Shown here: in pieces, positions 49,516-57,113 of the stretch
Position numbering within the stretch: the stretch's first letter is position 1
Layout of the letters: every line of letters starts with the position of its first letter
NCBI RefSeq assembly: GCF_021341785.1
Contig: NZ_JAJTTF010000005.1
Location: forward strand, 248,001 to 312,000
Length of the DNA: 64,000 nucleotides
Origin: Microbacterium sp. Au-Mic1
GTDB taxonomy: Bacteria > Actinomycetota > Actinomycetes > Actinomycetales > Microbacteriaceae
Reading direction: 5' to 3'
Notes under the pieces: model-generated
The model's input: the letters and a program-made list of their open reading frames with translations, nothing else
Databases searched by the model: none
Told to the model about the DNA's origin: nothing
Position numbers and translations under genes: made by a program

Positions 49516-50586
49516 TCAGTCGGTCGGCGTGATCGGCTTGATCTCGGCGACCTGCGGCAGGTTGGCCTTCTCCTGGTCGGTCAGCGGGCGTGCGACACTG
49601 TCGTAGAGCGGGTCGGCGTCCTTCTTCGGGACGTCGAAGTACACCCCGGTGAGCTTCCAGGTGGTCTTGCCCATCGTGACGGTGAAGTCGCCGGTCACCC
49701 GGTCGGTCAGCGACCGCGACCACATGTTGTAGTTCGAGTAAGGGCTCATCGTGTAGTTGTGCACCTTGGTGGTCTCCTTGGTGTCGGACCAGGAGCCGCC
49801 GTACTTGTGGCTGAGTCCCGCCTCGAGGATCCCCTTGATCGTCAGCTTGGCGGATCCGGTCGTCTCGACCGAGGAGGTGGTGGTGGCCACGACCTTGGTG
49901 GTGAAGCTCTCCGGACGCGCCGTGTCGGTGTTGTTCGCGCCGCCGGCGACCAGCCTGCGCTGATCCGGACCGTCCACCTTCGTCACCGGCGTGAACGTGC
50001 ACGACGCGAGACCCGAGACGCAGGTCTGGTTGAGCAGCTCGGCCTGACGCTGCGCGTCCGATGCGGGCACGGTGATCGTGGAGAACTCCTTCTCGGACAG
50101 GATCAGCCGGCCCGCGGTGATGCCCTGGTTCTCGACGGTGAAGGTGGCGCCGGCATCCGTGCGGATGTTGGTGCCGCTGAACGCGTCCACCACGAGCGTG
50201 GCCTCGAAGGCCCCGATCCGGATCGAGCCGTCGGCCAGGGGCTCGCTGTAGTTGAACGTGAGGGTCGTCTCGCCGCGCTTGGCGAAGTAGTAGACCTTCT
50301 CGTAGCGGTATGACTGACCGGGGAGGATCTTCGTGCCGGTCGGTCGGTACTGATCGCGCTCGCCCGGGCTGCCGATCCCGGTCAGCTCCAGGGTGTGCTT
50401 GGTCGTGTTGACGATGTCGAACCCGCGGGTGACATCTGCCGTGGCCGCGGCGCGTACCGGGGTCGCGGCCGACGCGGGCGCGGCGGTGGCGACGCCGACG
50501 GCGATCGAGCCGAGCACGGTCGCGCCGACGAGCCCGGCTCCGACGAGGCGTCTGGTGGTCTTGCTGGTGGTCTTGGTGGTGTTCAT
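49516..50586 (-). CDS. Secreted protein, candidate aerolysin/ETX-MTX2-type beta-pore-forming protein
   Basis: A 356-residue exported protein. Basic N-terminus, hydrophobic segment (LVGAGLVGATVLGSIAVGV) and an AXA-type cleavage site near ASA-A (about residue 41). Two cysteines in CVSGLASC may form a disulfide. From about 235 to 330 there is a long Ser/Thr-rich alternating beta pattern (TTKVVATTTSSVETTGSAKL, then WSDTKETTKVHNYTMSPYSN). This resembles the amphipathic hairpin module of aerolysin-like pore formers. No family motif proves this. GAGAAGG precedes the ATG. It is divergent from a small membrane protein and a two-component operon, with two symmetrical sites in the gap. Confidence 0.6.
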   Translation of the reverse strand: MNTTKTTSKTTRRLVGAGLVGATVLGSIAVGVATAAPASAATPVRAAATADVTRGFDIVNTTKHTLELTGIGSPGERDQYRPTGTKILPGQSYRYEKVYYFAKRGETTLTFNYSEPLADGSIRIGAFEATLVVDAFSGTNIRTDAGATFTVENQGITAGRLILSEKEFSTITVPASDAQRQAELLNQTCVSGLASCTFTPVTKVDGPDQRRLVAGGANNTDTARPESFTTKVVATTTSSVETTGSAKLTIKGILEAGLSHKYGGSWSDTKETTKVHNYTMSPYSNYNMWSRSLTDRVTGDFTVTMGKTTWKLTGVYFDVPKKDADPLYDSVARPLTDQEKANLPQVAEIKPITPTD

Positions 50587-50704
50587 GGTGTCCTTCTCTC
50601 ACTGCCCGCGAGGGGCTTCTGCGGCATCCCGGTCCGGGAAGTTCTCGTACTGAAAAGGCTAGAAATCGCCGTTCCTCGCGCCGATGGTCGTGCCACCACA
50701 ACCG

Positions 50705-50722
50705 TGTGGTGCCTGCACCACA
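50705..50722. promoter_or_regulatory. Inverted repeat in the toxin-like/two-component divergent promoter
   Basis: TGTGGTGCCTGCACCACA has perfect 8-base arms with a CT centre. It lies in the 229-base gap between the secreted-protein gene and the membrane-protein/two-component operon, a natural place for a shared operator. Confidence 0.55.
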
Positions 50723-50736
50723 TCGCGGGGTGGAAC

Positions 50737-50771
50737 GCGGATCTCCACCCGCCGGGCGCGGATCTCCACCC
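50737..50771. promoter_or_regulatory. Direct repeat of GCGGATCTCCACCC
   Basis: Two identical 14-base copies start at 50737 and 50758, exactly 21 bp (two helical turns) apart, just before the small membrane-protein gene. Direct repeats at this spacing are common response-regulator sites; the LuxR-type regulator at 52.7 kb is a candidate binder. Confidence 0.55.
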
Positions 50772-50815
50772 CTGGGCGGTGCCGCCGGATCCGGCATCCG
50801 AGGAGCATCGAGGAC

Positions 50816-51391
50816 ATGAACCTCTCGATCGTCTCCAACGTCCTGCTGATCCTCGTCGCGGTCGGCGTGATCGCCGTCCGGCAGATGACCTGGCGTCCGG
50901 TGCTCGGCGCCCGCGACTGGAGCTTCCCCGCGGTCGCGGCGATCCTCGGCGTGGCCCTGCTGCTGCAGTCGCTGAACGGGCACGGACTCGGCGTGATCGA
51001 TGTCGTCGCGTTCGTCGTCGAGATGGTGATCGCCCTCGTCGTGGGCGCCGCGATGGGCGCGATCGCGCACATCCGCCGGATCGCCCGACCAGCCGGAGCC
51101 GCCCCGGTCACGGCCGGGCTCTCGGCCAAGAGCGCGGCCGTGGCCGCCGCCGAGTTCGAGACCCGCACCTCGCCGTGGGGCCTGGCGCTGTGGGTCGTGC
51201 TGATCGGCGTGCGGGTGGGCCTGACGTTCGCGTTCGAGTCGTTCGGCAGCCACCTCGGAATCTCGGGCGGACTGATCCTGCTCGTGCTCGCCGCGAACCG
51301 CGCCGCGCGCATCCTGGTGCTGCACCACCGGGTCGAGGGACTGCGCCGCAGCACCGCGCAGGACGCATCGGCGCGCATCATGGTCTCGTGA
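50816..51391 (+). CDS. Small polytopic membrane protein (DUF1453-like)
   Basis: A 191-residue protein with four or five hydrophobic segments (about 5-20, 33-50, 55-80, 118-135, 140-160). It resembles small membrane proteins encoded with sensor kinases, possibly DUF1453; the match is by pattern only. Start at ATG 50816 after GAGGA; the longer open frame upstream crosses the direct repeats. Its stop overlaps the GTG of the kinase gene, so it is co-translated with it and may act as an accessory sensor. Confidence 0.77.
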   Translation: MNLSIVSNVLLILVAVGVIAVRQMTWRPVLGARDWSFPAVAAILGVALLLQSLNGHGLGVIDVVAFVVEMVIALVVGAAMGAIAHIRRIARPAGAAPVTAGLSAKSAAVAAAEFETRTSPWGLALWVVLIGVRVGLTFAFESFGSHLGISGGLILLVLAANRAARILVLHHRVEGLRRSTAQDASARIMVS

Positions 51392-52668
51392 CCCGCATCA
51401 ATCCGCTCACCTGGTGGAGCGCCGGCATCAATCTCGCCGGCGCTCTCGCCGTCGGCTACGGGCTGTGGCGAGCCGCCCCCCTGGTCTCTCCCTGGGTCAC
51501 CGCCCTCGCTCTGATCGGACTCGCGGCCTGGGTGGTCCGCACCCTGGTCGCGGCGACGCGCGGCGGAACGGATCCGGTCCCGACGGTGGGGACGCCGGCG
51601 CCGGTCGCACAGGCGGGGGAGTCCCGTGCCTCGGTGCCGGCGTCGCTGCTCGCGATCGGACTGCTCGCCGCGATGACGATCGCGGGCAGCCTCACTGCCG
51701 TCCCGACGCGCGGGGTGGGTGTGGCGCTGCTCGTGGTCGCGGTGATGATCGTCACGAGCGACCCCGAGACGCCGCTGCCGGTCTTCGGAGGCATCGCGGT
51801 CGCGGGAGCGCTCGGGATCGCGCTGGGCGCCGTGCTCGCGCAGGCCGGTGCGACGGGGAAGGCCGGAACCGAGGTCGACGTGCTCGGATTCGCCGGGATC
51901 GTCGCCGCCCTCGTGCTGTGCGTGATCGCGGGGCTCGGACGTCGGGCGCAGCGGGTGCTCCTGGTCGAGCGGGAACGCGCGGGCGCCGAGGCGCTGCGGG
52001 CGCAGGCGACCGCCGCACGCGTGGCGCTCGCCCGCGACCTGCACGACGTGCTGGCCCACAGCCTGGGCGGACTCGTGGTCCAACTGGACGCGGCGGAGGC
52101 GCTCCTCGATGCGGGCGACGCCGGTCGCGCGGCAGAACGGGTGACGGCCGCGCGACGACTCGCCGTGGAGGGGCTGGAAGAGGCGCGTGACGCCGTGCGG
52201 GCACTGCGCGAGCCGACGGAGCAACCCGGATCCGACGCCGCGGAGCCCGTGCCGCCGATCGAACTCGAGTCCCGGATCCGCGCACTCGTCACCGGTGAGA
52301 AGAACGCCCGCCTCGACGTCGTCGGCGTGCCGCGCTCCGTGCCGGCCGCGCTCGCCGAGGCGCTGATCCGCGCGGTGCAGGAGGGGCTGAGCAACGCGCG
52401 CAAGCACGCGCCGGGTGCAGAGGTGCGCGTCGGGCTGGTCTGGCATCCTGACCGGGTGGAGTGCACGATCGACAACCCGGTCCCCGTGGCGGCCGTGCCG
52501 GATGCGTCGCTCGTCGCGACCGGCGGCGGCTACGGGCTGCGCGGGGTGCGCGAGCGCTTCGCCGCGCTCGGCGGAACCGCCCGCGCCGGCCTGGAGCCGG
52601 GCCCCTCGCACGCCCCAAGGGCCGAACAGGGCGACCGGTTCGTCCTGCGGGTGGAGGCGCCGGCATGA
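51388..52668 (+). CDS. NarL-type sensor histidine kinase
   Basis: A 426-residue kinase with about six N-terminal membrane helices. HisKA_3 contains the His in ARDLHDVLAHSLGG; the HATPase_c part holds EGLSNARKHAPGA and GGGYGLRGVRERFAALGG. Compared with the 47 kb kinase it is shorter and of the DesK/LiaS-like DLHDxLAH type. GTG start overlapping the membrane-protein stop; the regulator gene overlaps its own end by four bases. It probably controls the divergent secreted protein or this operon itself (inference). Confidence 0.9.
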   Translation: MTRINPLTWWSAGINLAGALAVGYGLWRAAPLVSPWVTALALIGLAAWVVRTLVAATRGGTDPVPTVGTPAPVAQAGESRASVPASLLAIGLLAAMTIAGSLTAVPTRGVGVALLVVAVMIVTSDPETPLPVFGGIAVAGALGIALGAVLAQAGATGKAGTEVDVLGFAGIVAALVLCVIAGLGRRAQRVLLVERERAGAEALRAQATAARVALARDLHDVLAHSLGGLVVQLDAAEALLDAGDAGRAAERVTAARRLAVEGLEEARDAVRALREPTEQPGSDAAEPVPPIELESRIRALVTGEKNARLDVVGVPRSVPAALAEALIRAVQEGLSNARKHAPGAEVRVGLVWHPDRVECTIDNPVPVAAVPDASLVATGGGYGLRGVRERFAALGGTARAGLEPGPSHAPRAEQGDRFVLRVEAPA

Positions 52669-53366
52669 CCACGCGGATCCGCATCGTGCTCGCCGACGAC
52701 CAGGCGATCATCCGCGACGGCCTGGAGACGGTGCTGGACCTCGTCGAGGACTTCGAGGTCGTCGGCACCGCGGCCGACGGCGCGGAGGCCGTGGCGCTCA
52801 TCGCCGCGACGCGTCCCGACGTCGCCCTGATGGATCTGCGGATGCCCGTGCTGGACGGCGCCGCCGCGACCCGGCAGGTCACGGCGGAGACGCCGGGCAC
52901 CGCCGTGCTGGTGCTGACCACCTTCGCCGACGATGCCGACATCGTCGCCGCGCTGCGCGCCGGTGCCCGCGGCTACCTCACCAAGGACGCGGGGCGGGCC
53001 GAGCTCGCCGCCGCGATCCGCGCGGTCGCCGCGGGGCAGTCCACGTTCTCGGCGCCGGTGCGGGACGTGCTGCTGGGACGGATCGACGCTCCGGACGCCA
53101 CCGCGCCGGATGCTCGCGGACCCTCCCTCGCCGGCACGGATCCGGATCCCGCCTCGGCAGCGGCGCTCACCACGCGTTTCCCTGCGCTCACGGCCCGGGA
53201 ACGCGAGGTCTACGCCCTCATCCTGCAGGGCCGGTCGAACGGCGAGATCGCTCAGGCGCTCTACGTCGGGGTGGCCACGGTGAAGACGCACGTCAACGCG
53301 CTGTTCGCCAAGCTCGGCGTGCGCGATCGGGCACAGGCGATCGCGAAAGGACTGGGGCGGGGCTGA
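52665..53366 (+). CDS. LuxR/NarL-type response regulator
   Basis: A 233-residue regulator. Receiver with Asp57 in ALMDLRMP and the conserved Lys in GARGYLTKDAG. A linker enlarged with Asp/Pro/Ala (about 140-175), then a LuxR helix-turn-helix (LTAREREVYALILQGRSNGE, then ATVKTHVNALFAKLG). The start overlaps the kinase stop (ATGA). The partner kinase is the gene upstream. Candidate target sites are the direct repeat and palindrome at 50705-50771. Confidence 0.92.
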   Translation: MTTRIRIVLADDQAIIRDGLETVLDLVEDFEVVGTAADGAEAVALIAATRPDVALMDLRMPVLDGAAATRQVTAETPGTAVLVLTTFADDADIVAALRAGARGYLTKDAGRAELAAAIRAVAAGQSTFSAPVRDVLLGRIDAPDATAPDARGPSLAGTDPDPASAAALTTRFPALTAREREVYALILQGRSNGEIAQALYVGVATVKTHVNALFAKLGVRDRAQAIAKGLGRG

Positions 53367-53458
53367 GATCGCGTGGGCGGGGGATCCCGCACATCACGAT
53401 CTTCACCCGATGTCCGGGATCATCCTCAGGGATGACGTCGGCCCTGAGAAGGGCCGCT

Positions 53459-53464
53459 TACAAT
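53459..53464 (+). promoter_or_regulatory. -10 element before the beta-lactamase-like gene
   Basis: TACAAT, eight bases before the ATG at 53473, a spacing that suits a leaderless transcript. Confidence 0.45.
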
Positions 53465-53472
53465 CGTGAGGA

Positions 53473-54768
53473 ATGTCAGGGGGGCGAATGCGTCGGATCA
53501 CAGGCCGTCGGATAGGGGTGCTGGTCGCCGGTGCCGTGGTGGCGGCACTCGCGTTGAGCGGATGCTCGGGCAACGCGGCAGCTCCCTCGTACTCCCCGAA
53601 GCCGCAGGTGCAGGGCGAACTGCCGTCCGAGATGCAGGACCAGATCAAAGCGGCCGTCCAGCGCGCGATGGCGGCGAGCGGATCGAGCGGCGCGATCGTC
53701 GGCGTGTGGGCGCCGTGGGGCGGAAGCTACGTCGCGGGTCTCGGCACCGTCTCGGTCGAGGACAAGACGCCGGTGAGCACCGACATGTCGTTCCGCATCG
53801 GCGACGTCACGCGGCTGATGACCTGCGACGTGCTCTACGCGCTGGCCGACCGCGACACGGTCAAGCTCGACGCGTCGATCACCGAGTACGTCTCCGGTGT
53901 CCCGGATCTGCAGGACGTCACGCTGCTGGATCTGTGCAACGGCACCGGCGGGATCGGTTCCTCCCAGGCGACGGCGATGCCGATGTGGCTGAACAACCCC
54001 GACCGGCAGTGGGATCCGAAGGAACTGGCGTCCTACGGGCTCGCACAGAACCGCACGCCCCCGCACACCGGCTACCGCGACTCCGACGCCGGCTATCTGC
54101 TGCTCGGGCAGGCGCTCGAGCGTGTCACGGGTCAGACCGCGGCACAGCTCATCCGTCAGTACGTGACCGCCCCGCTCGGGCTGGGCTCCACGTCGTTGCC
54201 CGGTCCCCAGGCCGCCGCGCCCACCCCGTCGCCTGCGCTGAAGGGCTCTTACCTGGCTCAGGTCGACGGCGCCTATCAGTGCGCGAAGCCCACGGACATC
54301 ACCGTGAGCTCGTCGAGCAACGGCTACACCGACTCGGGAGTGGTCTCCACGATCACCGACCTCGGGCGGTACATGCAGGCCGAGGCCGAGCAGGCGCTGC
54401 GCCTGAAGAAGACCCCGAAGCGCTTCGGCACGCCGCTGCGCATCGCGGACGATGCTCCGACCTGGTACCAGGCCGCGGGCGGTGCGAGGCTGGTCGGGTC
54501 GATGATCGGCCAGCACGGCGGGACGCCCGGCTACCTGACGGCGGCCTATTCCGACCCCGCGACCGGCTTCACGGTCGCCGTGGTGCTGAACGATTCCACC
54601 GTCGGCGACGCGTTCGCGGGCGACCTCGCGTTCGAGCTCGCCGCGATCGCCTCCAAGGCGCCTGCGGGCAAGGGCAGGACCGCTCCGGAGTTCGCCCTGC
54701 CGTTCACCTCGGACGACTACGCTAAGGCGGTCGACGGCGCGGCCATCTGCCCGCTGCCGCAGGGCTGA
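53473..54768 (+). CDS. Beta-lactamase/penicillin-binding-fold lipoprotein lacking catalytic residues
   Basis: A 431-residue lipoprotein: basic start, hydrophobic helix and lipobox LSGC (Cys near residue 31). The body has the serine beta-lactamase-like fold of class C/AmpH-type proteins (MSFRIGDVTRLMTCDVLYAL, DSDAGYLLLGQALERVTGQT, GQHGGTPGYLTAAYSD). At the SxxK position, where GSVTK is expected, it reads GDVTR. The YxN position reads DSD. Only the third motif, HGG, is intact. It is therefore probably a non-catalytic cell-wall-binding or sensor protein. An alternative ATG at 53488 follows AGGGGGG; the upstream ATG suits a leaderless message. Confidence 0.85.
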   Translation: MSGGRMRRITGRRIGVLVAGAVVAALALSGCSGNAAAPSYSPKPQVQGELPSEMQDQIKAAVQRAMAASGSSGAIVGVWAPWGGSYVAGLGTVSVEDKTPVSTDMSFRIGDVTRLMTCDVLYALADRDTVKLDASITEYVSGVPDLQDVTLLDLCNGTGGIGSSQATAMPMWLNNPDRQWDPKELASYGLAQNRTPPHTGYRDSDAGYLLLGQALERVTGQTAAQLIRQYVTAPLGLGSTSLPGPQAAAPTPSPALKGSYLAQVDGAYQCAKPTDITVSSSSNGYTDSGVVSTITDLGRYMQAEAEQALRLKKTPKRFGTPLRIADDAPTWYQAAGGARLVGSMIGQHGGTPGYLTAAYSDPATGFTVAVVLNDSTVGDAFAGDLAFELAAIASKAPAGKGRTAPEFALPFTSDDYAKAVDGAAICPLPQG

Positions 54769-54909
54769 TGCGAGAGTCCCGCCGCGCGCGGGAATCCCGC
54801 GTCCCCGGGCCCGATCGGCTGTCGGAAGGCAGCTGACGGGTCCGTTCGACGCCTCCCGCGATTCGGCCGGCCTGAAGGCCGAAGCGCACGCACGACCCGA
54901 GGAGCAACC

Positions 54910-55926
54910 ATGGCGATCGTCGACAACGGCATCTATGTGGACGGCGTCCGCACCGACACCCCGCACACGCTGGACGAGACGTTCGAGCTCATGCACGCCC
55001 GCGAAGGCATGGGCTGGATCGGCCTGTATCGCCCCAGCGAGGAGGAGGTGCGTCAGGTCGCCGCGGAGTTCGGGTTGCATGAGCTGGCCGTGGAGGATGC
55101 GCTGACCGGACATCAGCGCTCCAAGCTCGAGCGCTACGGCGAAACCCTGTTCATCGTGCTCCGCCCTGCCCGCTATCTGGACGTCGCGGAGGAGGTCGAG
55201 TTCGGCGAGCTGCACGTGTTCGTGGGGCCCAACTTCGTGGTCACCATCCGGCACGCCGAGACGCCCAGCCTGAGCCGGGTGCGCGGGCGCATGGAGCACG
55301 ATCCCGAGCTGCTCGCCCGCGGCCCCGAGGCCGTGCTCTACGCGATCCTCGACGAACTGGTCGATGAGTACACCCCGGTGCTGAACGGCCTGGAGAACGA
55401 CATCGACGAGATCGAGGCGCAGTTGTTCCTCGAGGAGTCCGATGTCACCCAGCGCATCTACGAGCTGTCGAGCGAGGTGATCGACTTCCAGAAGGCCACG
55501 CAGCCGCTGCAGCCGATGCTCGAGAACCTGCTGCGCGGATCCGCGAAGTACGCAGTCGATCTGGAGCTGCAGCGCTACCTGCGCGACGTGCTCGACCACA
55601 TCCTGACCCTGTCGGAGCGGGTCTCGACCTTCCGGGCGAACCTCGACAACGCGCTGACCGTGGAGGCGACGATCGTGGCCCGGCGTCAGAACGAGGAGAT
55701 GCGCCGGATGACCGAGGAGAGCATCCGGCAGGGCGAGGAGGTCAAGAAGATCTCCAGCTGGGCCGCCATCTTCTTCGCGCCGACCATCGTGGCGGGCATC
55801 TACGGCATGAACTTCCACGTGATCCCTGAGCTGGCCTGGCCGTTCGGTTACCCGATGGCGATCGGCCTGATGGTCGGCGGCGCCTTCGTGCTGTACCTGG
55901 TGTTCAAGAAGCGCGGCTGGCTGTAA
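54910..55926 (+). CDS. corA: CorA family magnesium/cobalt transporter
   Basis: A 338-residue channel-type transporter. A large N-terminal cytoplasmic domain is followed by a long helix and two C-terminal membrane helices. The universal pore motif YGMNF lies at about 298-302, and the basic tail is FKKRGWL. It imports Mg2+ (also Co2+ and Ni2+) as a pentamer. GAGGAG precedes the ATG. The 141-base leader holds two small hairpins (CGCGGG/CCCGCG at 54787-54801 and TTCGGCC/GGCCGAA at 54862-54883), which could be a terminator of the upstream gene and a leader structure; no M-box is recognisable. Confidence 0.95.
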   Translation: MAIVDNGIYVDGVRTDTPHTLDETFELMHAREGMGWIGLYRPSEEEVRQVAAEFGLHELAVEDALTGHQRSKLERYGETLFIVLRPARYLDVAEEVEFGELHVFVGPNFVVTIRHAETPSLSRVRGRMEHDPELLARGPEAVLYAILDELVDEYTPVLNGLENDIDEIEAQLFLEESDVTQRIYELSSEVIDFQKATQPLQPMLENLLRGSAKYAVDLELQRYLRDVLDHILTLSERVSTFRANLDNALTVEATIVARRQNEEMRRMTEESIRQGEEVKKISSWAAIFFAPTIVAGIYGMNFHVIPELAWPFGYPMAIGLMVGGAFVLYLVFKKRGWL

Positions 55927-55943
55927 CAGGATCCGCCCCCCTC

Positions 55944-55965
55944 GGGGTCGTTGAGCGAGGACGCC
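55944..55965. repeat. GTTGAGCGA-type palindrome, truncated copy 4
   Basis: Only the left arm is present (GGGGTCGTTGAGCGAGGACG and two more bases); the inner and right arms are missing and the next gene's stop lies 15 bases on. It lies between convergent corA and the YeiH gene, the same type of place as copies 1 and 3. Confidence 0.75.
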
Positions 55966-55981
55966 GCAGGGAGGGTGCCCG

Positions 55982-57016
55982 TCAGGATCCGGTCAGCGCG
56001 ATCACGGCGAGGGCGGTGGCGGTGACCAGGATCCACAGGATGGCGCCGAGCAGGAGCGGCCGCCAGCCGGCTCTGCGCAGCGCTGCGACGTCGGTGGACA
56101 GCCCGATACCGGCCATCGCGGTGGCGATGAGGAACCCGCTCGCCTGCACCATCGCCTCGCGGGGACCTGCGGGGATCACCCCGAGGGATCCGATCACCGC
56201 GACGACCAGGAATCCGATGAGGAACCACGGCACCAGCCCGACCACGCCGCGCACCGTCATCCGGCGCCCCTCGACGGCCCGGCGCGACTCGATCACGGAG
56301 AGCCCGATCGAGATCGGGATGATCAACAGGGTGCGCACGAGCTTCACCACGACGGCGTAGCCGAGCGCGGCCGCGCCGAAGACGCTCGCCGCGGCGACCA
56401 CGGAGCTGGTGTCGTTCACGGCGGTGCCGGCGAGCAGTCCGAAGGTGTGCGGATCCATGCCCAGGGCGTGGCCGAGCAGGGGGAACAGCACCACGGCGAG
56501 GATGTTGAAGACGAAGATCGTCGACACCGCGTATGACACCTCCGCGCTGAGCGCGCCGATCACCGGGGACACGGCGGCGATCGCGGAAGCCCCGCAGATC
56601 CCCGTGCCGACGCCGATCAGCGTCCGCAGCCGCTGCGGCACCCGCAGCGCCCGCCCGATGATCCAGGTGCCCAGCAGGCACACGGTGAGCGTGGACAGCA
56701 TGACCGGCAGCGACTCCGCGCCCACGCGCAGGATCGCGTCGAGCGACAGCTGCGCGCCCAGCAGCACCACTGCCAGCTGCAGCAGGAACCGGCCCGAATA
56801 CTCCACGCCGGGCTGGAACCGCGCGCCGGGTCGGCGGATCACGGCGACGACCACGCCGATCACGATCGCGGGCAGGGCCGATCCGAGCACGGGGACCGCC
56901 GTGCCGATCAGGTTCGCGGCGACGGCGATCGGCACGGTGAGCGCCAGGCCCGGCAGCACGTCCACCCCGCGTGCGACGAGGCGGGAGGGGAACGTGCGGG
57001 CAGGGCGGAACATCAT
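55982..57016 (-). CDS. YeiH/UPF0324 family membrane protein (putative sulfate exporter)
   Basis: A 344-residue protein with about ten helices. Family segments: VGTGICGASAIAAVSPVIGA and LAGTAVNDTSSVVAAAS. Homologues are annotated as putative sulfate or sulfonate-related exporters, without firm proof. It is divergent from a LysR gene, the arrangement seen for yeiH-yeiE in enterobacteria, so the LysR protein probably activates it. Start set at the first of two adjacent ATG codons. Confidence 0.9.
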   Translation of the reverse strand: MMFRPARTFPSRLVARGVDVLPGLALTVPIAVAANLIGTAVPVLGSALPAIVIGVVVAVIRRPGARFQPGVEYSGRFLLQLAVVLLGAQLSLDAILRVGAESLPVMLSTLTVCLLGTWIIGRALRVPQRLRTLIGVGTGICGASAIAAVSPVIGALSAEVSYAVSTIFVFNILAVVLFPLLGHALGMDPHTFGLLAGTAVNDTSSVVAAASVFGAAALGYAVVVKLVRTLLIIPISIGLSVIESRRAVEGRRMTVRGVVGLVPWFLIGFLVVAVIGSLGVIPAGPREAMVQASGFLIATAMAGIGLSTDVAALRRAGWRPLLLGAILWILVTATALAVIALTGS

Positions 57017-57073
57017 GGATCCAGGCTCGTCCGCCGGCGTCCTCCGCGGTATCCGGCGGTGTTCGATAGGGGT

Positions 57074-57088
57074 ACAGTCGTGGACTGT
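57074..57088. promoter_or_regulatory. Operator between yeiH-like and lysR genes
   Basis: ACAGTCGTGGACTGT has perfect 6-base arms with a 3-base centre. It overlaps a -10-like TACAGT (57073-57078) of the LysR gene and lies in the divergent gap. A dyad like this, overlapping its own promoter, suits LysR autoregulation. Confidence 0.55.
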
Positions 57089-57113
57089 GGCAAGCACGGT
57101 GACAGACGGAACG

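Noticed and set aside
53476..55818. 780-codon open frame opposite the beta-lactamase-like and corA genes
   Set aside because: Antisense shadow; corA and the lipoprotein are clearly the coding strand.
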